A stretch of 39,438 bases of DNA, taken from assembly GCA_964481765.1 (NCBI GenBank), contig CAYZVJ010000018.1, positions 1-39,438 on the forward strand, written 5' to 3'. A model generated the notes under the pieces. That model did no database searches. It was not told the origin of the DNA and was given only the letters and a program-made list of their open reading frames with translations. Source of the DNA: G020353115 sp964481765 (GTDB lineage Bacteria; Bacteroidota; Bacteroidia; Bacteroidales; VadinHA17). Below are positions 33,844 through 39,438 of the stretch, one piece after another. Numbering within the stretch: position 1 is the first letter of the stretch; the number at the start of each line of letters is the position of its first letter. The position numbers were made by a program, and so were the translations under genes.

Positions 33844-33910
33844 AACCAGCTTATGTGCTCACATACAATAATTTATCAATTAATCAGTATCCCTTCTTAA
33901 AAAAAAAGTG

Positions 33911-33944
33911 TTCGAATACGAAACAGAAATAGTACGAATTCGAA
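33911..33944. promoter_or_regulatory. paired enhancer-like dyads (predicted regulator binding sites)
   Basis: Two 12-bp dyads, TTCGAATACGAA (33911-33922) and TACGAATTCGAA (33933-33944), agree at 10 of 12 positions, with centres exactly 22 bp apart, about two DNA turns. They lie about 100-120 bp upstream of the predicted sigma-54 start, the usual place for activator sites. Together they also form a perfect 9-bp inverted repeat (33909-33917 with 33938-33946). Confidence 0.7.
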
Positions 33945-33960
33945 CAATGAAAAAAAATTG

Positions 33961-33968
33961 TAAATTTG
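33961..33968 (+). promoter_or_regulatory. candidate -7 element TAAATTTG for the regulator gene
   Basis: TAAATTTG matches TAnnTTTG and would give a leader of about 70 bases to the regulator ATG at 34046. It lies 17 bases beyond the second dyad, so binding of the regulator there could repress its own gene. No good upstream TTTG box is evident at normal spacing. Confidence 0.45.
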
Positions 33969-34045
33969 GACTAAATTTACTATTACAAGTGTTAGCAACC
34001 CGGTCAGTTATCTTTTTTACTCATTTTAAACTCTTTTTATAAACC

Positions 34046-35422
34046 ATGAGCAAACAGGAAGGACGAATACTGGCAATTGATGACAACGAAGACATTCTTT
34101 TTGCCATAAAATTATTACTGAAGCCTCATGTTGAGGTGATCGATACCATCAATTATCCCAAACAAATTCCGGATTATGTCAGTACCGGAAATTACGACGT
34201 AATCCTGCTGGATATGAATTTCACAAAAGATGCCATCAGCGGGCAGGAGGGATTCGACTGGTTAGCTAAAATACTGGAGATCGATCCCTCATCGGTAGTG
34301 GTATTCATTACAGCGTATGGAGATGCAGAAAAAGCTGTTAGAGCCATTAAAGCAGGAGCTACTGATTTTGTTTTGAAACCCTGGCAGAATGAAAAATTGC
34401 TGGCAACTGTTTCCTCATCCATCAAGCTCAGAAGATCCCGGAAGGAAACAGAGAGTTTGAGGAATAAACAGAAAGAGATCAGTGCTGTACTGGATCAACC
34501 ATTCCATGAATTCATCGGGAATTCACCTGAAATGAAATCCGTCTTTGCCACGATAAAGAAAGTTGCTCAAACCGACGCCAACGTGCTTATCCTTGGCGAA
34601 AATGGAACTGGCAAAGAACTGGTTGCCAGAGCACTGCACAGGAATTCACTCCGCAAAGATGAAATTTTCATCAGTGTTGATCTTGGATCGATAAGTGAAA
34701 CACTATTTGAAAGCGAACTTTTCGGGCATGAAAAAGGTGCGTTTACCGATGCAAAAAAGGAAAAGTCCGGACGATTTGAAATCGCTTCCGGGGGAACACT
34801 TTTTCTGGATGAAATCGGAAATTTATCCCTCCCATTACAAACGAAATTATTAACGGTTATTGAAAGAAAGGAGGTCATACGCGTTGGTTCAAACAATCCA
34901 AGATCAGTAAATGTGCGATTGATTTGTGCCACGAACAACAACATTCATCAAATGGTCGATGAAAACCTGTTCAGACAGGATCTGTTATACCGGATCAATA
35001 CCGTTGAGATCCACCTTCCTCCCCTCAGAGAAAGAACCGGTGATATCCCCCTGCTGACAGACCATTTCTTAAAAAGCTATGCTAAAAAATATAAGAAATC
35101 TATTCGCGGTATAAGTGCCGGAGCATTAAAAACCCTGACTCAATACCACTGGCCGGGAAATGTCCGTGAACTCCAACATGCAATCGAACGGGCGATCATC
35201 ATGAGTGATTCCGATACACTGCAACCCGATGATTTTATTTTATCACCTCAAACAAAAAAAGTAACTGACCTTGAAATCGATACATATAATCTGGATGAAA
35301 TAGAACGGTCAATCATTGAAAAAGTGCTGAAACACCACCAGGGTAATATCACACAGGCAGCGGTCGATCTTGGATTAACAAGGACATCATTATACAGAAG
35401 GATGGAAAAATATGATCTTTAG
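34046..35422 (+). CDS. sigma-54-dependent response regulator (NtrC family)
   Basis: This 458-residue protein has a receiver domain (about 7-125) with acidic pair DDN and phospho-acceptor Asp 56 in VILLDMNF. An AAA+ activator domain (about 150-385) follows with Walker A GENGTGKE, Walker B GGTLFLDEIGNL and the sigma-54-contacting loop GAFTDA in place of the commoner GAFTGA. The C-terminal Fis-type helix-turn-helix is NITQAAVDLGLTRTSLYRRM. It activates sigma-54 polymerase from distant sites. It is divergent from the efflux operon with a sigma-54 promoter and paired dyads between them, and it overlaps its cognate kinase gene by 11 bp. Confidence 0.94.
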   Translation: MSKQEGRILAIDDNEDILFAIKLLLKPHVEVIDTINYPKQIPDYVSTGNYDVILLDMNFTKDAISGQEGFDWLAKILEIDPSSVVVFITAYGDAEKAVRAIKAGATDFVLKPWQNEKLLATVSSSIKLRRSRKETESLRNKQKEISAVLDQPFHEFIGNSPEMKSVFATIKKVAQTDANVLILGENGTGKELVARALHRNSLRKDEIFISVDLGSISETLFESELFGHEKGAFTDAKKEKSGRFEIASGGTLFLDEIGNLSLPLQTKLLTVIERKEVIRVGSNNPRSVNVRLICATNNNIHQMVDENLFRQDLLYRINTVEIHLPPLRERTGDIPLLTDHFLKSYAKKYKKSIRGISAGALKTLTQYHWPGNVRELQHAIERAIIMSDSDTLQPDDFILSPQTKKVTDLEIDTYNLDEIERSIIEKVLKHHQGNITQAAVDLGLTRTSLYRRMEKYDL

Positions 35423-36767
35423 AAAATTCAAAGTAGTTGCTATCTTCAGGATACTGTTGCTGGCAGCAACCATATTCCTCTTCTTCTTTTCACTAACCAC
35501 CAGGTATCATATTACTTCTGTTATTGTTGGTGTAATCATTGTATACGAAATATATTCACTGATTCGATTTGTCGATAAAACCAATCGGGATCTGGCCAGT
35601 TTTCTCGAATCCATTCGATTTGCTGAATTCACCCGTTCATTTCAGGTGGAAGGTATGGGTTCCTCTTTTGATGAACTGAATAAAGCATTCAATGCAGTTA
35701 TAAAAGATTTTCAAACAGTTCGATCTGAAAAAGAAGAACACTATCATTACCTGCAGAGTATCGTTCAGAATATTGATGTCAGTATCATTGCTTTTCAAAA
35801 AAACGGTAACGTGGAGATGATCAATAAAGCGGCAAAAAGACTCTTCCAGATAAACAACCTTAAAAATATTACAGCACTTGAACCATTAAGCACTGAATTG
35901 GTTAACACCCTGCTGAACATTAAACCAGGAGAAAATCCACTGGTTAAGGTCCAGGATGAAGACGACATCTTACAGCTGGCAATTAATTCATCCGAGTTTA
36001 AAATACATGACAAACTGATCATCCTTGCCACGATAAAAAACATTCAAAGCGTTTTGGAAGAGCAGGAGACAGAAGCCTGGCAAAAATTGATCCGTGTCCT
36101 TACACACGAGATCATGAATTCCATCACTCCCATTGCTTCTCTCTCTTCTACACTGGATATCATGCTCAAGGGAATATCAAGCGAAAATCAAAACAGCTCC
36201 ATAAAGATGGATCTGACAACCGTTGATGAGATCCAGCAGGCACTGCAGACCATTAATAAAAGAAGTACGGGCCTGCTGCACTTTGTAAATACTTACCGGA
36301 ACCTTACACGAATACCGAAACCCAATTTCAAAATCACGAAAGTGAAAGATCTTTTTAAAAATATCCTGCTCCTGATGGATGAAGAGATCAAGCGTACAGA
36401 GATTGCTTTTAATGTGAGCATTGAGCCGGAAGATCTGGAAGTTTCCGCCGATGAGGAACTGATAGAACAGGTACTCATCAACCTCATTAAAAACTCCATT
36501 TATGCACTGGAGGGACGCAAAGAAGGCAAGATAATACTGAAAGCAATACTCAATAAGAGAGGGCGTGTTATTATGCAGGTAATTGACAACGGTCAGGGTA
36601 TTATCAAAGAGGTGCTGGATAAAATCTTTATCCCGTTTTTTACTACCAAACAAAGGGGTTCAGGTATTGGACTAAGCCTCTCCCGACAAATCTTACGGCT
36701 CCATGGCGGTACCATCTCCGCCTACTCAGAACCGGAAAAAGAGACCGTGTTTACACTGACCTTCTAA
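35412..36767 (+). CDS. membrane sensor histidine kinase partner of the NtrC-type regulator
   Basis: This 451-residue protein has two N-terminal membrane segments (about 10-30 and 34-52) with only a very short loop between them, so it has almost no periplasmic sensor. A linker and PAS domain (about 105-205) follow, then the H-box VLTHEIMNSITPIASL with H232, and the ATPase with NLIKNSIYAL, VIDNGQGI and GSGIGLSLSRQIL. It should phosphorylate the regulator encoded just upstream (11-bp overlap). With so little periplasmic sequence, the cue is probably in the membrane or cytoplasm, as for envelope-stress kinases of this layout. Confidence 0.92.
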   Translation: MIFRKFKVVAIFRILLLAATIFLFFFSLTTRYHITSVIVGVIIVYEIYSLIRFVDKTNRDLASFLESIRFAEFTRSFQVEGMGSSFDELNKAFNAVIKDFQTVRSEKEEHYHYLQSIVQNIDVSIIAFQKNGNVEMINKAAKRLFQINNLKNITALEPLSTELVNTLLNIKPGENPLVKVQDEDDILQLAINSSEFKIHDKLIILATIKNIQSVLEEQETEAWQKLIRVLTHEIMNSITPIASLSSTLDIMLKGISSENQNSSIKMDLTTVDEIQQALQTINKRSTGLLHFVNTYRNLTRIPKPNFKITKVKDLFKNILLLMDEEIKRTEIAFNVSIEPEDLEVSADEELIEQVLINLIKNSIYALEGRKEGKIILKAILNKRGRVIMQVIDNGQGIIKEVLDKIFIPFFTTKQRGSGIGLSLSRQILRLHGGTISAYSEPEKETVFTLTF

Positions 36768-36816
36768 AATACTTTTTAAATCGCTATTCCTGAATTATTA
36801 AGGGTGTTTTCAACAT

Positions 36817-36936
36817 AGAGACGTAAGAATCTTGCGTCTCTACATGGATAAAATTACAAGGCTTTTCGGGTAATAATAATTGGACAATCCTGATGTTTCT
36901 GTTTCACCGGATGCAAAGACGCGATGAATCGCGTCT
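36817..36936. repeat. pair of GAGACG(C) hairpin repeats
   Basis: Hairpin one (36817-36841) has arms AGAGACGTAAGA and TCTTGCGTCTCT with one wobble or mismatch. Hairpin two (36917-36936) has perfect 9-bp arms AGACGCGAT/ATCGCGTCT with a 2-base loop. Both are followed by CTACA, so they are the same repeat type in the same orientation 95 bp apart. Confidence 0.65.
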
Positions 36937-37000
36937 CTACACCCATGCATTTCCAATGTATTATTGGATTCTTTATCTGGTAGATGTACTCCCCCGGGAT

Positions 37001-37023
37001 GCCCGCCCGACCGGCAGGCGGGC
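37001..37023. repeat. GCCCGCC hairpin repeat
   Basis: GCCCGCC (37001-37007) and GGCGGGC (37017-37023) form perfect 7-bp arms. The CCGGCAGGC core is shared in style with the hairpins at 185-200 and 819-841. Confidence 0.55.
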
Positions 37024-37196
37024 CTTTGGCAGAACTCTGAACCCTGAACTCTGTACACTGAACTGACTCACTACTCAATTCTCACTTCTCACCTCTTTTA
37101 CCGAGCAACCAGCAACAAGGAACCAGCACCTTTCTCTAACCACTCACAACTCCCACCTGCCTGCAGGGCTCACTGTTCACTGCATACTGCCTATTG

Positions 37197-38347
37197 CTAA
37201 TACCGATTCAACCACCTGTACCTTCTTGCATTCGAGCCAAACTTCACAGCAACCAAGAACTCATGAGTACCAAAGCTGTGCTTCCGTATACTGCTGAGTG
37301 TATAATCAAAANNNNNNNNNNNNNNNNNNNNNNNNNNNNNNNNNNNNNNNNNNNNNNNNNNNNNNNNNNNNNNNNNNNNNNNNNNNNNNNNNNNNNNNNN
37401 NNNNNNNNNNNGAACTCATGAGTACCAAAGCTGTGCTTCCGTATACTGCTGAGTGTATAATCAAAAGCGTAACCAATATAATACTGGTCAACCTTTACCC
37501 CTGCCATAACGATGATTGCATCAGTGGTTCGGTAGGAAAGACCTATCCAATAATCCTCCTTGTAAAAGGTTTTAAGACTGACGTCTACCTGGAAACTGCT
37601 CAGGTAATCGGATGTCTTTATAAGAACGGATGGCTGTAATGAAAAATCAACATTCAGTTCAAACAGATACCCCCCCGTCAAATAATAATGCCGCATCGTC
37701 CGGTAGTCCGAAGCACCGTTCTTACCAAGCTTAAGGGATGCCCTGAACAGTTGGGTGGCAGAAAACCCGGCATAATAATCTACCGTGGTATAATATACGC
37801 CAAAATTGGCATCGGGTATGTAAAGCACTTTATCGTATTCAAGCAGCAGGGGATCATCCGCATCATATGTCCTGATCTGATCCTCATCAATCTTGAATTG
37901 AAAGAAATCAGCCGAAAGCCCAAAGGATAGTTGGGCATTATTGGTGGACTTCAATGGTATATGGTATGCATAGGCCAGTTGGAATCCAGTTCGGTCAATG
38001 ATCCCATTCCTGTCATTATAAACATAACCACCCAAACCAACCCTTCCTCCTCGTGTAGGCCTCGTTACTTTCTTGCGAACTGAAGTCGATTTTAAAATGT
38101 AACTGGTTTTTAAAATCCGGGTCTGGAAACTTAAGGCATGCGTCATCGGAGCCTCACCAAACCCGAGCCATTGCTCCCTGGCCGTAAGGTTTATTGCTGT
38201 ATATCCATCATTCCCTGCCAGTGCCGGATTAATCAGAAACCCATTCATCATATATTGGCTGTAGAGAGGCATTTGCTGGGAATAACCAGTCTCAGCAGCA
38301 AACCAGAAAAGAAGTGGTAAGAGGTATACGATTTGTCGTCTTTTCAT
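37197..38347 (-). CDS. PorP/SprF-family outer-membrane protein (intact after removing a false gap)
   Basis: This is a type IX secretion-associated beta-barrel family. It has a signal peptide (about 1-23, ending near GYSQ) and the family opening QMPLYSQYMMNGFLINPALAGNDGY. Repeated amphipathic strands follow and, once the false gap is removed, a C-terminus HEFLVAVKFGSNARRYRWLN. The 100 N (37312-37411) are flanked by identical 55-base copies. Deleting 155 bases gives 331 residues in one frame with stop at 37197-37199. It starts 28 bp after the type IX substrate gene, the usual SprB-SprF style pair in which the SprF-like protein helps export or anchor its partner. Confidence 0.92.
37257..37466. 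other. scaffold gap with identical 55-bp flanks inside the PorP/SprF gene
   Basis: 37257-37311 equals 37412-37466 exactly, bordering 100 N. Collapsing one copy plus the N restores the family C-terminus, so the gap is false. Confidence 0.95.
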
Positions 38348-38375
38348 GAACCTTCGGCTAAAATTTATTTCAAAA

Positions 38376-39438
38376 TCAATAGATTATCGTGATATTACCG
38401 GTTATTGGTTTTGAACCATTCCCCAGATCAATTACATAATGATAGGAATCCATAGGCAGGTCATTACCATTCAATGTACCATCCCATGGTTTGGTATATC
38501 CATTCTTACTACTAAATACCAGTTTACCCCAACGGGAAAAGATCTCCACTGAGGCTTTTGGATAAAGCTCGATTAATGGAATTCTCCAGACATCATTGTA
38601 TCCGTCACCATTTGGAGTAATTACTGTTGGAATCATATTTCGCTTGAGACAGGAGGATCCGTCGTATGGCACCTCCACACTGTCAACCTTCACACAGAGA
38701 TGGGCATCGGTAACAATCACTGTATAAGTGCCATCGGCAATTCCAATCAAATCCATGGTCGTTGACATTGCTGAATCGGACCAGAGATAGGCATACGGTC
38801 CGGTACCACCCGTAACATTCAGATTGATTTCTCCATCGGGAACACCCGGACAACTTGCCTGTGTCACAACAGCATTGATCTCAATGGGCAACGGTTCAAT
38901 CACGGTGAACTCTTCTGTATCCTCGCAACCAATGGCATCTGTAATGGTAACACTGTAATCACCTCCCGATAGATTAATGGCGGTCGAACCCGTTTGTCCA
39001 TCTGACCAGAGATAGGTCAATGGAGCTGCTCCTCCGGTAACGGTTATACTTATCTGACCATCAGCACTACCGGGACAGGTAACATCGGTAATCGTGGATG
39101 ATATTGTCCATGGGGATGGCTCAGTTACTGTAATGCTGGTATTCACTATACAACTATTAGCATCCGTTACCGTAACATCATACGTTCCGGCTGTCAAGCC
39201 CGTCTGGTCTTCATCTGTCGGATTCAATCCCGAACCATCGGATGTGGTCCAACTAAAGATATAAGGAGTGGTTCCTCCGGATACCGTAATATCAATCTCA
39301 CCATCGCTACCACCATTGCACAACAGATCGGTCACAACCTCTGTAACACTCAGTTCAGCAGCAGGTTGTGTGATCGTGACCGGCACATCCGAAGCACAAC
39401 CCGGAACATCCTTCACAGTAACAATATAGTTACCTGCT
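38376..39438 (-). CDS. SprB-repeat adhesin-like protein with type IX (type B) sorting domain, 5' end outside window
   Basis: 354 codons are visible and the frame runs open off the right edge. There are at least three and a half SprB-type repeats of about 80 residues, each with a C-x-G-x-x-D-G-x-I-x-(I/L)-x-V-(T/S)-G-G-x-x-P start (for example CPGSADGQISITVTGGAAPL), a W-S/T-x-x turn, and an AGTYDVTVTDANSC-like end. The last 90 residues are the gliding-motility-associated C-terminal domain (VITPNGDGYNDVWRIP, VEIFSRWGKLVF, WDGTLNG), a type B signal for type IX secretion and surface attachment. It is probably a large surface adhesin. It is followed by its PorP/SprF-like partner. Confidence 0.92.
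   Translation of the reverse strand, partial: AGNYIVTVKDVPGCASDVPVTITQPAAELSVTEVVTDLLCNGGSDGEIDITVSGGTTPYIFSWTTSDGSGLNPTDEDQTGLTAGTYDVTVTDANSCIVNTSITVTEPSPWTISSTITDVTCPGSADGQISITVTGGAAPLTYLWSDGQTGSTAINLSGGDYSVTITDAIGCEDTEEFTVIEPLPIEINAVVTQASCPGVPDGEINLNVTGGTGPYAYLWSDSAMSTTMDLIGIADGTYTVIVTDAHLCVKVDSVEVPYDGSSCLKRNMIPTVITPNGDGYNDVWRIPLIELYPKASVEIFSRWGKLVFSSKNGYTKPWDGTLNGNDLPMDSYHYVIDLGNGSKPITGNITIIY

Larger units (their letters stand above)
36768..37196. other. gene-free, repeat-rich intergenic region
   Basis: No credible gene is seen in this 429-bp stretch between convergent genes. It carries two related GAGACG hairpins, a GCCCGCC/GGCGGGC hairpin and a simple pyrimidine-rich tail (about 37035-37195) made of phrases like ACTCACTACTCA. 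Several phrases match the 7430-7520 region. The apparent frames 36840-37078 lie over the hairpins and lack domain signals. Confidence 0.7.

Noticed and set aside
34740..34760. GAFTDA instead of GAFTGA as an inactivating change in the NtrC-type regulator
   Set aside because: This variant occurs in otherwise functional activators as far as I know, and a well-formed sigma-54 promoter lies next door.
36840..37078. Two overlapping frames between the sensor kinase and PorP genes
   Set aside because: They run through hairpin repeats; no domain or start-region support.

Overview
The window is a piece of a Bacteroidota chromosome, probably Bacteroidales-like. The evidence is a TonB-dependent receptor with an N-terminal carboxypeptidase-regulatory-like domain, a PorP/SprF protein beside an SprB-repeat protein with a type IX sorting domain, a fused RibBA, several TAnnTTTG-type -7 promoter elements, and NtrC-family/sigma-54 control of an efflux operon. 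No tRNA, rRNA, CRISPR array, prophage or intact insertion sequence was seen. Six runs of exactly 100 N show that it is a scaffold. Three of these runs are flanked by identical 55-base copies, so nothing is really missing there. The other three hide real coding sequence.

Layout. 1-7150 is a plus-strand run: START-like protein, LptF/LptG permease, GT4 and GT2 glycosyltransferases, RibBA and Fmt. 7151-7674 is gene-free and full of miniature inverted-repeat structures. 7675-10790 holds a lipoprotein glucosaminidase with LysM domains, cytidine deaminase, an RluA-type pseudouridine synthase and PanB. 11197-14061 holds DnaK with its terminator and a MORN-like secreted protein. 14086-19193 is an unusual run: xseA, two tandem TPR sensor kinases (the second without its phospho-acceptor His), then xseB. 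19294-22356 holds a GlcNAc-kinase-like ATPase and a PAS hybrid histidine kinase. 22612-25562 holds a TonB receptor under a TPP riboswitch, and thioredoxin. 25721-29838 holds a CCA-adding-type nucleotidyltransferase, a secreted EEP-family phosphodiesterase and a beta-helix lipoprotein. 30069-36767 is a regulated efflux locus: TolC, a 98-residue unknown, an ABC ATPase and an HlyD adaptor on the minus strand, with a divergent NtrC-type regulator and sensor kinase on the plus strand. 36768-37196 is repeat-rich and gene-free. 37197-39438 holds PorP/SprF and an SprB-repeat type IX substrate that runs off the window.

The best candidate for a coherent, little-described system is the efflux locus. The adaptor gene has a well-spaced sigma-54 promoter (TGGCAT-N5-ATGCA). 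Two near-identical 12-bp dyads lie about 100-120 bp upstream of the predicted start, 22 bp apart. The regulator that should bind them is encoded divergently next door with its kinase. The operon supplies adaptor, ATPase, a small unknown protein and outer-membrane channel, but no membrane permease. Second is the xseA/kinase/pseudokinase/xseB arrangement. Third is the thiamin-regulated receptor, whose riboswitch contains an arm able to pair with a T-tracted downstream arm.
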